Below, one piece after another: positions 23,730 through 32,598 of a DNA stretch of 46,133 nt. The stretch's first letter is position 1, and each line of letters begins with the position of its first letter. A program made the position numbers and the translations under genes. The stretch is from Opitutaceae bacterium (GTDB lineage Bacteria > Verrucomicrobiota > Verrucomicrobiia > Opitutales > Opitutaceae): NCBI GenBank assembly GCA_005792355.1, contig SXSC01000363.1, positions 1 to 46,133 of the forward strand, in the 5' to 3' direction. Below the pieces are notes generated by a model, which was not told where the DNA came from, did no database searches, and saw only the letters and a program-made list of their open reading frames with translations.

Positions 23730-25040
23730 ATGACCCCGACCTCACCTCATCCTGGCAGGTGGTATCACGGCGTCAGCCGTTACCAGTGGCTCGTGCTGGT
23801 GGTGGCGTCGCTCGGCTGGGTGTTTGATGCCTTTGAGGGACAGATCTACAATATCACGCGTGGCGACATGTTGCCGGATTTGCTTGAGGCGGCGAACCCC
23901 GGGGCGGCACCTGCGGCCATTCAGAGTCTGACCAAAATTTGGGGTGAGCGACTCCTGGGGATATTCCTGATTGGCGGCACGCTGGGTGGCTGGATCTTCA
24001 GTTCACTGGCGGACCAATGGGGCCGCAAGCCGGTGATGGCGCTGACGATTCTGTTCTACAGCGTGTTTTCCGGCATCACCGCGTTTGCGACGGAACTGTG
24101 GCAGGTCGGGGCGCTGCGCTTTCTGGTGGCGATGGGCGTGGGCGGCGAGTGGGCGGTGGGGGCGGCGCTGGTGGCGGAGGTGTTTCCCAGGCATGCGCGC
24201 GAGCGGGCGGGGGGGATTTTTCATGCCGCGAGCGTGGGGGGCGTCTGGCTGGCGGCGGCGGCCGGGCTCGTGGTGGGCACCCAGTGGCGGTACGCCTACC
24301 TGGTCGGCATCCTGCCCGCGCTGCTGGTGCTGTGGGTGCGCGTGAGTATCCGTGAACCCGATTCATGGCGGGAGGCCAAGGAAGCCAAGGGCGACCGGAT
24401 GGGCAGTTTCCGGGAGCTGTTGGGCGATCCGCGCTGGCGCGCGCGGGCGCTGGGCGGCGCCATGCTCGCGATGGTGGGCCTCGCGACGTTTTGGGGTGTG
24501 GCCGTGGCCGGCCAGAATCTGGCGGAAGATCTGTTGCGCAAACTCAACGCGCCCGCCGCGGAGATTTCGAATCGCGCGAAGATCGCCTTCGGGTTTGTGC
24601 AGACGACGGGCGGTTTCCTGGGCCAGCTGGCGATGGGGCCGCTATGCGCGTGGTACGGACGTCGGCGAACGTTTGCGGCCATGCACCTCGCGGCGTTTGT
24701 GATGACGCTGGTCGTATGCTGGGTGCCGGCGTATTTCGCGAGCTACGGGCTGCTGCTGTGTCTGCTGCCCGTCTTCGGGTTTTTCGCCCAGGGCATTCAC
24801 TCCGGCTACGCGGTGTATTTCCCGGAGCTGTTTCCGACCCATCTGCGCGCGACCGGCGCCGGGTTTTGCTTCAACACGGGTCGGATTCTGGCGGCGCCGG
24901 TGTTGATTTGGGTGTCGGCGTGGATGAAGGCGACCTTCTCGCTGCCGGTGGCAATTTCGATGCTCGGGAGCTTGTTCCTGGTCGGGCTCGTGGTGCTGCT
25001 CTTTCTGCCGGAGACCAAGGGGCAGGATCTGCCGGAATAG
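23730..25040 (+). CDS. MFS transporter
   Basis: A 436-residue transporter with about 12 membrane segments. The first is YQWLVLVVASLGWVFDAFEG. The MFS motif between helices 2 and 3 reads SLADQWGRKPVMAL. A GVGGEWAVGAALVAEVFP segment follows, and the second half has ELFPTHLRATGAGFCFNTGR, typical of the sugar/aromatic-acid symporter group. The ATG at 23730 is chosen because the upstream open frame runs through a repeat. It imports a small organic solute at the inner membrane. Next to the oxidoreductases and the TonB receptor it probably moves the substrate or a product of this locus. Confidence 0.92.
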   Translation: MTPTSPHPGRWYHGVSRYQWLVLVVASLGWVFDAFEGQIYNITRGDMLPDLLEAANPGAAPAAIQSLTKIWGERLLGIFLIGGTLGGWIFSSLADQWGRKPVMALTILFYSVFSGITAFATELWQVGALRFLVAMGVGGEWAVGAALVAEVFPRHARERAGGIFHAASVGGVWLAAAAGLVVGTQWRYAYLVGILPALLVLWVRVSIREPDSWREAKEAKGDRMGSFRELLGDPRWRARALGGAMLAMVGLATFWGVAVAGQNLAEDLLRKLNAPAAEISNRAKIAFGFVQTTGGFLGQLAMGPLCAWYGRRRTFAAMHLAAFVMTLVVCWVPAYFASYGLLLCLLPVFGFFAQGIHSGYAVYFPELFPTHLRATGAGFCFNTGRILAAPVLIWVSAWMKATFSLPVAISMLGSLFLVGLVVLLFLPETKGQDLPE

Positions 25041-25243
25041 CCGGGAGAACCGTCAGGTTGCTCGCCGGGGTCAGGGTGATTCCCGTTGGGTTCGATCCCC
25101 TGACGCTCGCTTCGCCGGCGGCCGGGAGTGCGCAGCGCGGTGGGTCGCCTCTCGGCCAGTTTCCAGCTTGCGACCTCCGCCGGGCCTGCTGCCTTCGGAT
25201 CTGCCACTCGCAAACCCGCGATCCTCGCCAGCGCGATTCCACC

Positions 25244-28200
25244 ATGACCATGAAATTCTTGTCCCATTTCGGTCCCTTCGTTGAAGCTGTTTTCCCATCA
25301 GGGCGTTCGTGCCGGGTCGGTCTGATTTCCGTCTGCGCGCTTGCGGCGGCCGGGCGCGCACGGCGGAGCCTCGGCCTGGCGTGCCTTGCCGCGTTTTGCG
25401 TCGTTGGTCCCGCCCCCGCCCAGTCGCCGCTCACGGGTAAAATTATCGGACGGATTTTCAATCCCGCCACCCGGGAGTACGTCCGGCACGCCGAGGTCAC
25501 GATTGCAGGGACAAATCTTGCCGTGTTCTCCGAGGACGATGGCTCCTACGTGCTGTCCAACGTGCCCGCGGGGGACGTGACCGTGTCGGTCAGCTACACG
25601 GGTTACGACCGGGCCGCCAGCAGCTTTGTGCTCCCGGCGGGGCAGACGGCCACCCGTGACTTCGACCTGAAAGGCTCGACGTTTCGCTCAGGTGTGACGG
25701 CGACGCCCGGCGCCGGCGACGGGGTCGTCCGGCTCGACAAGTTCCAGGTCTCGACGGAACGGGAGGGCAACGCCAAGGCCATCATGGAACAGCGCGCGGC
25801 GCTGAACATGAAAAATGTCGTGGCGTCGGACAACTTCGGCGACGTCACCGGCGGCAACATTGGCGAGTTCATGAAGTACATTCCCGGCATCGTGATCGAC
25901 TACAACAACGCGGATGCGCGCGCGGTGCGCATCAGCGGCCTCGATCCCAAATACGCGGCGGTGAGCATCGACGGCATGCGCATGGCGTCCGCGGCGTCGG
26001 CTTCATTTGGCGGCACCTCGCGGCAGTTTGAATTCGAGCAGGCCTCGATCACCAGCATCGAATCCATCGAGGTGAACAAGACCCTGACCGCCAGCATGGA
26101 CGCCGACGCGCCGGCCGGCACGTTGAACCTGCGGAGCAAAAACGCCTTCGAGCGCAAAGGCCGGGAGATTACAGTGCAGGCCAGCCTGACGGCCAATCCC
26201 TACGACTTCACGCTCAGTCGCACCCCGAGTCCGGGCGACGGCAGGCACCGGAAGATCCGCCCGGGCCTCGTCCTTACCTACGCGGATTCCTTCAACGGGC
26301 GGTTCGGCCTCCAGCTCAGCCTATCCGCTAACAGCCTTTACAACGAGCAGGTCGCTCTCACGCAGACCATCGACAATACCAACGTCGCCCGCGGACCGGT
26401 CATCAACCTGCTCACGTTCCGGGACAATCCCAAGATCACGACGCGCGCCGCCTTCGGGCTGAACCTGGATTACAAGATTACGCCGCGGTTGATTTTTTCC
26501 CTGCGCACCGCGGGCTCCCATCTCAACGACGAGATCAACGCGCGCACCGTGACCTTTCGCGCCGCCACCGCGCAGATCGATCCGGCGTCGACCTTGACGC
26601 ATCTGATCGCGCAGCCCACCGCCAATCTCAACACGCGGCTCGAGCAAAACATCGGCCACAGCCACAAGTTCAACGAGACGGTCACCGCCACGCCCAAGCT
26701 CGAATACAAGCTGATCGATCTCAGCGTCACGGCCAGCGGCGGCTATTCGCGCAGCAAGACGCACTACGAAGATCTGCGCTCCGGCTACTTCACCGGCGCC
26801 ATCAACCGGCTCACGCGGATGAGTTGGGACGCGCGGCGGAGCAGCCCGACCTCGACCGACTGGCAGTTGACCCAGCTCTCCGGTCCCGCGTGGACCGATC
26901 TGGCGAACTACAACCGCGGCGACCCCAACCCCAACAACCTCGGCAGCGCCGCCCGGATCGGCCGCAGCCAGGTGTTTCTCGGCTATCTCGACGTGAAGAA
27001 GACCTTCACCCTCGGTCTCCCGTTCACGCTGCAGGCCGGCGTGAAGACCCGCCTCACGACCTACGGACTCAACCGGACTGGTTCGTTGACGTGGACCTAC
27101 GTCGGCCCATCCGGCAACCAGCTCAGCCCGGGCACGGTCATGATTCCGCATCCCGAGCCGGGTCTGTTCGATTCGAAGCAGGGCGACAACCTGGCGGCCA
27201 TGAATATCCCGATTCCAAATACCACTGAGATGCTGAAACTCTCTCGGGCGCATCCGGAATATTTTGTCGAAAACGAGTTCGGCAATTTCAACCTCGTCAA
27301 CACGACCGGGCGCGCGGTGAAGGAGCAGGTCGACGCCCGCTATCTCGAGGCTAACACGCGGTGGAACCGGCTGCGGCTGAATCTCGGCGTGCGCGAAGAG
27401 CGCACGCGCACCGTCGGGCGCACGTTTGACGTCCTGCCCACCGCGCTGGTGCGGGCGGCCGGCTACACCGCCAACACCATTCCCTTTGTCACCTACCAGT
27501 ATCGAAATTTCGAAAAGCGAAACAAGTATGGCGGGTACGAAAACCTCTTCTTCAGCGGCGGAGCGCGCTACGCTCCGCTGAAAAATCTGAACCTGCAACT
27601 GGCCGCCAGCCAGTCGATCGGGCGGCCCGATTACAACAACCTCGCGGGCGTCATCGTCATCAACGAGACAAACTTCACCGTCCAGATTCCGAACCCCGAG
27701 CTCAAGCCCGAGACCTCCAATAAATATTTTGCGAGCCTGCAGTATTTCATCGAGCCCGCCGGAACCCTGAGCGTCTCGACCTATCAGCTCGCGGTCAAAA
27801 ACATGGGCACGGCCAACACCCAAATCTCGGCGGAGGCCGCCGGGTATGCCGACGACCCCGAATATGTTGGGTACCGCTTCCTGCGGCCGACGAATCTGGA
27901 CGGCGTCCGCAAAATCAAGGGCGTGGAAGTCGAGTACAGCCAGCAACTGGTTTTCCTGCCGGGCTTCGCGCGCGGCTTCAGCGTTTTCGGTTCCGTCTCG
28001 CGGGCGGTGCCGGACACCAAGCTGGCGGCGGTCGTGCCGAAGGCTGCGAACGGCGGCATCCGCTTCAGCAATCACAAATTCAACCTGCAATTGCGTGCGA
28101 CTTGGGCCTCGGCCCGCATCACGTCCATCGCGGCCACCCAGACCCAATGGCAGTACGAGCGGCTGATGTTCGATGTGAGCGGCGGCTACAAACTCAGCCA

Positions 28201-28336
28201 GACCTACGAAGTCACGCTCAGCGGCCGCAACATCGCCAACGCGCCCATCCGTGCCTTTGTCAACGAACCGGGCCTGCTGCTCTCCAACCAGGAATATGGC
28301 GCGGTCTGGACGCTGGGGATCCGGGGTAGATTTTGA
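25244..28336 (+). CDS. TonB-dependent receptor with carboxypeptidase-regulatory-like domain
   Basis: A 1030-residue outer-membrane receptor. The ATG at 25244 (or 25250) gives a long signal region ending near LACLAAFCVVGPAPAQS. Residues about 62-135 are a CarboxypepD_reg-like domain (GRIFNPATREYVRHAEVTIA). The plug (about 170-300) contains NMKNVVASDNFGDVTGGNIG, KYIPGIVIDYNNADARAV, and SMDADAPAGTLNLRSKNAFE. The barrel ends in WTLGIRGRF with a C-terminal Phe. It is the 1000-residue TonB receptor type common in Opitutaceae. It follows the MFS gene by 203 bp on the same strand, and that gap carries fragments of a GTCAGGTTGCTCGCCGG repeat. Confidence 0.92.
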   Translation: MTMKFLSHFGPFVEAVFPSGRSCRVGLISVCALAAAGRARRSLGLACLAAFCVVGPAPAQSPLTGKIIGRIFNPATREYVRHAEVTIAGTNLAVFSEDDGSYVLSNVPAGDVTVSVSYTGYDRAASSFVLPAGQTATRDFDLKGSTFRSGVTATPGAGDGVVRLDKFQVSTEREGNAKAIMEQRAALNMKNVVASDNFGDVTGGNIGEFMKYIPGIVIDYNNADARAVRISGLDPKYAAVSIDGMRMASAASASFGGTSRQFEFEQASITSIESIEVNKTLTASMDADAPAGTLNLRSKNAFERKGREITVQASLTANPYDFTLSRTPSPGDGRHRKIRPGLVLTYADSFNGRFGLQLSLSANSLYNEQVALTQTIDNTNVARGPVINLLTFRDNPKITTRAAFGLNLDYKITPRLIFSLRTAGSHLNDEINARTVTFRAATAQIDPASTLTHLIAQPTANLNTRLEQNIGHSHKFNETVTATPKLEYKLIDLSVTASGGYSRSKTHYEDLRSGYFTGAINRLTRMSWDARRSSPTSTDWQLTQLSGPAWTDLANYNRGDPNPNNLGSAARIGRSQVFLGYLDVKKTFTLGLPFTLQAGVKTRLTTYGLNRTGSLTWTYVGPSGNQLSPGTVMIPHPEPGLFDSKQGDNLAAMNIPIPNTTEMLKLSRAHPEYFVENEFGNFNLVNTTGRAVKEQVDARYLEANTRWNRLRLNLGVREERTRTVGRTFDVLPTALVRAAGYTANTIPFVTYQYRNFEKRNKYGGYENLFFSGGARYAPLKNLNLQLAASQSIGRPDYNNLAGVIVINETNFTVQIPNPELKPETSNKYFASLQYFIEPAGTLSVSTYQLAVKNMGTANTQISAEAAGYADDPEYVGYRFLRPTNLDGVRKIKGVEVEYSQQLVFLPGFARGFSVFGSVSRAVPDTKLAAVVPKAANGGIRFSNHKFNLQLRATWASARITSIAATQTQWQYERLMFDVSGGYKLSQTYEVTLSGRNIANAPIRAFVNEPGLLLSNQEYGAVWTLGIRGRF

Positions 28337-28502
28337 TTCTCACTCTGCAGCATCGAAACCGCACGGTGGGCCGGCCGCCCCGCGCGCGACCTGCACGACC
28401 GTAAAGAACCGCGGAGCAAGCCCCGGGGCATTTGCCGGAAACCGTCTCCTGCACCCAAACAAGCCAAAGCACGCTTCAGATATGGGACCCGGCGGAAATC
28501 AA

Positions 28503-28529
28503 ACCCGATGGGGACATCGGGCTCCACCC
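28503..28529. repeat. Palindrome of the CCCGATGGGGACATCGGG family
   Basis: ACCCGATG-GGGA-CATCGGGCTCCACC differs from the GTTG version at 20781 by a compensating base change in the stem. It lies between two convergent genes (TonB receptor and LamG protein). Confidence 0.82.
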
Positions 28530-28535
28530 CCGGAA

Positions 28536-29384
28536 CTATCGCAGTCCGGCCACACCCTTCGGCAGACCATGGAGAAGCTCGACCTCCCGGTCGGTCAGTG
28601 CGCGGTTGAAGACGGCGAGATCGTCCATGTGCCCGACGTAGGCGGCGGCGAGGACCAACTGCACCTTGGCCGCGTCCCAACCAAGCGTGAGATCCCAATC
28701 CTTGATCGTGCCTTGGAGTTTTCCATCGAAGTACAGTTTGCCGACGCCGGCCTTGCCGGCGTTGATCCGATCGTAGGTGAATACGACATGCGTCCACTTC
28801 GTGCGCGAGAATGGCGCGCTCTTGAGATTCACCGCCGGGCGCTCGGCGTCGGTCAGCTTGGCCCAGTCTTTGTTTTGCGGATTCCAGAGTTCGAGCAAAG
28901 GGCGAATCGCGTAACGGAACTCGCGCGGTTTTTCGTCCTTGGACCATTCGAGAAAGATGAAGCCCTTCTTGGTGTCACCGCCGACGATCTGCACGGGGTC
29001 GCAATAGCCGGGCTCCAGATCCTCATCGGGCGTGAGCTTTAGCCAGACGGAGACGGCGCCGCTCCAATTGGCGGTCTTGTAGTCGAGAATCCCGGTTGCG
29101 GTGTAGTACGGCCGGACGGGATTCTTCTTACTCACGTGCAGGGCCCCGCCAAAGCGGCCCGCCCCGGGTGCAAGTTTGATGGATTCGCCTGGCCCGGCGG
29201 GCGCACCCTTGGCGCCGCCGGCGTAGTGGAGCGTGCGGTCGCCGCGGGAAAAATCAGCGTCGAACGTTGCATCAAACGAGGCGTGATGAGTGAGAGCGTC
29301 GCGCAGGGGCGTGAGGTTGTCGGCGGCCTGCGCGGTGGAAACGAGGAGGACGGTCGCGGGTATTAGAATGGCTCGGAGGTGCAT
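28536..29384 (-). CDS. Secreted LamG/concanavalin A-like domain protein
   Basis: A 282-residue exported protein. The ATG at 29384 gives a signal peptide (MHLRAILIPATVLLVSTAQA, then AD). Residues about 30-275 form a Laminin-G/ConA-like jelly roll: LHYAGGAKGAPAGPGESIKL, FGGALHVSKKN, NWSGAVSVWLKL, WTHVVFTYDRINAGKAGVGK, LYFDGKLQGTIKDWDL, and the closing VGHMDDLAVFNRALTDREVE. Such proteins are common in Verrucomicrobia and Planctomycetes and may bind carbohydrate, but no catalytic residues are identifiable. The upstream ORF extension to 29516 is not counted because the signal peptide fits better. Confidence 0.88.
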   Translation of the reverse strand: MHLRAILIPATVLLVSTAQAADNLTPLRDALTHHASFDATFDADFSRGDRTLHYAGGAKGAPAGPGESIKLAPGAGRFGGALHVSKKNPVRPYYTATGILDYKTANWSGAVSVWLKLTPDEDLEPGYCDPVQIVGGDTKKGFIFLEWSKDEKPREFRYAIRPLLELWNPQNKDWAKLTDAERPAVNLKSAPFSRTKWTHVVFTYDRINAGKAGVGKLYFDGKLQGTIKDWDLTLGWDAAKVQLVLAAAYVGHMDDLAVFNRALTDREVELLHGLPKGVAGLR

Positions 29385-29583
29385 AAGGGTTGGGAGAGCC
29401 CGTCGGAATCGGCGGGCGGGGGAAACGTCTAGCCTCTGCCTGCCGCGGCGCAAGCGCGGCTTGCAACCCGGATCAAGTGCCGCGCGGCTCAGGCCACAAC
29501 CAGAGTTCGGACCCATGAGCCGAGCAATTCGAGCGTAGAGACCAACATGTTGGTTCTAGTGCTTAACGGCATAACCAGACCAT

Positions 29584-29722
29584 TTTACCACAGAGGACAC
29601 TGAGAACACAGCGGAGAAGACCAAGAAATTGAAGGGAAAGTGCTTCACCCCGTCGGTGAGTCGCCGTGGCCGGGCTTTTCGGCAGGCGGTATTCTCTGTG
29701 TCCTCTGCGTCTCTGTGGTGCA
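29584..29722. repeat. Long imperfect palindrome, CCACAGAG type
   Basis: Left arm TTTACCACAGAGGACACTG and right arm TTCTCTGTGTCCTCTGCGTC plus TCTGTGGTG are largely complementary around a loop of roughly 70 bases. I recall this block from intergenic regions in many Verrucomicrobia and Planctomycetes. It occupies the 721-bp gap between the LamG gene and the next receptor gene, which contains no recognisable gene; a perfect 14-bp palindrome ACCAACATGTTGGT is at 29541. Confidence 0.82.
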
Positions 29723-29924
29723 AATCCGGCTGCGTGCGAAGCACGCCACTTTTTCGAGCGCAGTCTCGAAAAAAGGCCGCGCTGCTATCCGTCCACCTCG
29801 TGAATGGCGGTGGCGATTTTGATCGTCCCTAACCCGCATTTTTCACACTTTCCGCGGAATTCTCCCCGCGCTTGACGAGTTTCGGGCGGCGTGAGCTTGG
29901 ATATCTGGGGTTCACGCGGGCTAA

Positions 29925-29998
29925 GGGAGCGGCGGTTTCCCAACCGCCGAAGAACCGTCGGTCGACCGGATTTGGGCGGTTGGGCAACCGCCCTTCCT
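29925..29998. repeat. Dispersed palindromic repeat, GGCGGTT family, copy 3
   Basis: Left arm GGAGCGGCGGTTTCCCAACC, right arm GGGCGGTTGGGCAACCGCCC. The middle CGTCGGTCGACCGG matches the copy at 20936-21008 closely. It lies 108 bp before the receptor start. Confidence 0.85.
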
Positions 29999-30105
29999 TT
30001 GGTTGCGGTTGCCGCGTTGGGAAAAGTCCAGGCTTGCGATTGATCTTTTGCGGAGACGCGGTATTGACGAATCAAGCCCGCGCACGCCGCGCCGCGCACT
30101 TCGCC

Positions 30106-32151
30106 ATGCCACGTTGCATCTCCGTTCCGTTCGTTTTGCTCGCTCTCATTCCGCCGCTCAGCGCCCAGGTCGCCGTCGAGCCGCCGATCAAGCTTGCGGA
30201 GGTCGTCGTGACGCCGAGCCGGTTTGGGGTCGCCGATGTCGCAACGACGGCGGCGGCCGCGCTCACGGCCGCGGAACTCGAGGTGCTCCCGCAGGTGGGC
30301 GACGATTTATTTCGCTCGATCGCGCGGCTGCCCGGGCTCGCCGCCGATGATGTCTCGGCGCAATTTTGGGTGCGGGGTGCGCCACACTCCGAGTTGCTGG
30401 CCCGGCTCGATGGGGTCGAACTCCTGGAGCCGTTTCATCTCAAGGATGTCGCTGGCGCCCTCTCGATCGTCGACCCGGTCACGATGCGCTGGCTGGAACT
30501 TTCAACCGGAGGATTTTCCGCCGAGCACGGCAACCGGCTGGCGGCGGTGCTGACGATGGAAACCAAGAGCGATCCACGCCCGCTGACGGCGTTGAATCTC
30601 AGCCTCACCGGCGTGGGTGCGAGCAAGCAAGGTGGCTTCGCGGGTCGGCGCGGGCGGTGGCTGGTGGCTGCCCGTCGGGGCTACCCGGATGTGGCGCTGC
30701 GCGCGTCCGGTCGCGACGACGACATTTCACCGCGTTACTACGATGCGATGGCGAAGGTTGAGTACGACTTCGCCCCGGCGCACACCCTCTCGGTGCATGC
30801 CCTGCACGCGGGCGACGGGTTTCGTTATGCGCGGACGAACTCGCCAACGCTCTCGAGCAGCTACGACAGCGACTATGTGTGGGCACGTTGGCGGGGCGCG
30901 GTCGGCCCGACGCTGAAGGGCGAGGCCGTGTTGTCCTGGACACGCCTTTCATGGAATCGCAACGGCAGCGGGCGCCTGGATGGATTTCCGTTCTCACTGC
31001 GCGACCAGCGGCAGTTGGACGTGGCCGCTTTGCGGCAGGAGTGGACCTATCAGCCGGGCGAGCAGGCCATCCTCCGGGGCGGGGTCGAGGCGAAGACGGC
31101 GGACAGCCGTTACAACTACGCGTTGTCGCACCAACGGAGCGCGGTGAACAACGGGCTGTCGGTGGTCGTGACGGAAACCGTCAACGCCGCCCTCGCGCCG
31201 GACGGCAGTGCGCTGGGGGCGTTTGTCTCCGCGAAGGTTCGTCCGTTCGTGCCGCTCGTGGTCGAGCCGGGACTGCGGTTCGATCGCCACGGTCACACCC
31301 GGGATGCGGAGTGGAATCCGCGTCTCAATGCGGCGCTCAGCCTGGGCCGTGCCACGGTGCGGGCGGCGTGGGGCGAGTATTCACAGGCGCAGGGCTTGCA
31401 CGAACTCTCGGTGGCGGATGGCGAGCGTACGTTTGGGCGGGCGGAGCGGGCGGAGCATCGCGTGCTCGGTGTCGAGCGGCCGATCAGCCAGCGCATCGCG
31501 TTGCGCGTTGAGGCCTACGAACGGTTGACGACGCGGGTGCGGCCGCGCTGGGAGAATCTCGACAATGCCTACGATCTTTTTCCCGAAGCGCAGGCGGATC
31601 GGGCGCGCCTCGCGCCGAATCGTGCACGGGCGCGCGGCGTCGAGGTGCTGTTGTCGAGCCGTGGGCCGCAGCAGTTGCAGTGGCATCTCAGCTATGTGCT
31701 TTCCCGGAGCGAGGAGCGCCTGGCCGGCCGTTGGGTGCCGCGCTCGCGGGATCATGCACACGCGTTTTACGCCGACGCCACCTATGCCTTGAATCCGCGC
31801 TGGCAGTTTAGCACCGCGTGGCACTTCCACTCGGGCTGGCCGACGACCAATATCGTGTACTCACTCGCGCCGCTCACCAGCGGTGGACGCCGTCTGGTGT
31901 CCGCGACTGGCCCGGCCTACGGACTGCGCCTGCCAGACTACCACCGGCTCGATCTGCGCGTGACGCGGCGCTTCAAGGTCAGGCGCGGAGAGGTCCGGGT
32001 TTTCCTGGATATTTTCAACGCCTACGATCGCCTCAACCTGCTCGGTTACGATCATTCGGTCAGCGTGAGTGGTACGCAGGTCACGGACCGAAAGAAACCG
32101 CGCGAGCAGCTGCCGTTTCTGCCGAGCGTGGGGGTGAGCTGGGAGTTTTAG
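30106..32151 (+). CDS. TonB-dependent receptor, short type
   Basis: A 681-residue outer-membrane receptor. The ATG at 30106 gives a signal peptide (MPRCISVPFVLLALIPPLSA, then QVAVEPP). Unlike the other three receptors it lacks a CarboxypepD_reg domain and goes directly into a plug: KLAEVVVTPSRFGVADVATT, DLFRSIARLPGLAADDVSAQ, FWVRGAPHSELLARLDGVEL, and GGFSAEHGNRLAAVLTMET. The barrel ends in GVSWEF with a terminal Phe. It belongs to the group with a WVRGA-type plug. The substrate is unknown. The antitoxin-like sequence downstream is convergent, about 30 bp away. Confidence 0.9.
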   Translation: MPRCISVPFVLLALIPPLSAQVAVEPPIKLAEVVVTPSRFGVADVATTAAAALTAAELEVLPQVGDDLFRSIARLPGLAADDVSAQFWVRGAPHSELLARLDGVELLEPFHLKDVAGALSIVDPVTMRWLELSTGGFSAEHGNRLAAVLTMETKSDPRPLTALNLSLTGVGASKQGGFAGRRGRWLVAARRGYPDVALRASGRDDDISPRYYDAMAKVEYDFAPAHTLSVHALHAGDGFRYARTNSPTLSSSYDSDYVWARWRGAVGPTLKGEAVLSWTRLSWNRNGSGRLDGFPFSLRDQRQLDVAALRQEWTYQPGEQAILRGGVEAKTADSRYNYALSHQRSAVNNGLSVVVTETVNAALAPDGSALGAFVSAKVRPFVPLVVEPGLRFDRHGHTRDAEWNPRLNAALSLGRATVRAAWGEYSQAQGLHELSVADGERTFGRAERAEHRVLGVERPISQRIALRVEAYERLTTRVRPRWENLDNAYDLFPEAQADRARLAPNRARARGVEVLLSSRGPQQLQWHLSYVLSRSEERLAGRWVPRSRDHAHAFYADATYALNPRWQFSTAWHFHSGWPTTNIVYSLAPLTSGGRRLVSATGPAYGLRLPDYHRLDLRVTRRFKVRRGEVRVFLDIFNAYDRLNLLGYDHSVSVSGTQVTDRKKPREQLPFLPSVGVSWEF

Positions 32152-32180
32152 TAAACTGAGGTTCACGTCGGCTTCCGTTT

Positions 32181-32443
32181 TCACCGCAACACCTTCCCGC
32201 CGGCCTGCGTGCACGCCGCCCGCCGCGAATTGTCCAGCGTCGCCAGCGGCGGTCCCGCATCGCGAGCCAGTCATCGACCGCGCCCTGCCGAACCGTCGAT
32301 TTCGCCGCTGCCGACACGAGCCGCGCCACGGGCTTGTCATGCCGCGTAATCGGCACCTCCGCGCCGCGACTCACTCGGTCAATCAAGTCGGAAAATCGGT
32401 TTTTTACCTCAAACGTTTCAACCGTCAGGGTGCTGGTTTTCAC
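32181..32443 (-). pseudogene. Phd/YefM-type antitoxin, orphan and probably frameshifted
   Basis: On the minus strand a GTG at 32443 (or the ATG at 32494) opens VKTSTLTVETFEVKNRFSDL, IDRVSRGAEVPITRHDKPVA, RLVSAA, the N-terminal DNA-binding fold of Phd/YefM antitoxins. After VDDWLAM the same frame becomes Arg-rich and runs on into the end of the neighbouring receptor gene. A shift of one base gives a sensible ending, LATLDNSRRAACTQAGGKVL, then Arg and TGA at 32181. Phd/YefM antitoxins are normally paired with a toxin (Doc, YoeB or PIN-domain protein). None is found downstream, where the receptor gene lies on the other strand. A sequencing error, or a decayed remnant of a toxin-antitoxin module, would explain it. 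Confidence 0.6.
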
Positions 32444-32598
32444 TGCAAAAAGGCTGGAATCTCTGGCCTGCGTTTTTAACTCCTGGCCAGACATGTCAAC
32501 AGGTTGTATCCAGCAGCTCGTAGTTGGGCGAAGGGATACCCATTTATTGGGATGAAGGGTAAAGCATGATCCCCTTGGTCGGCTTTTCATTCGCACCC

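Noticed and set aside
24365..25243. Extended start of the receptor at 25244 overlapping the MFS gene
   Set aside because: It overlaps a confident transporter gene, and the signal peptide begins at 25244.
26321..28147. Minus-strand ORF of 608 codons
   Set aside because: It is antisense to the receptor at 25244-28336 and shows only compositional bias.
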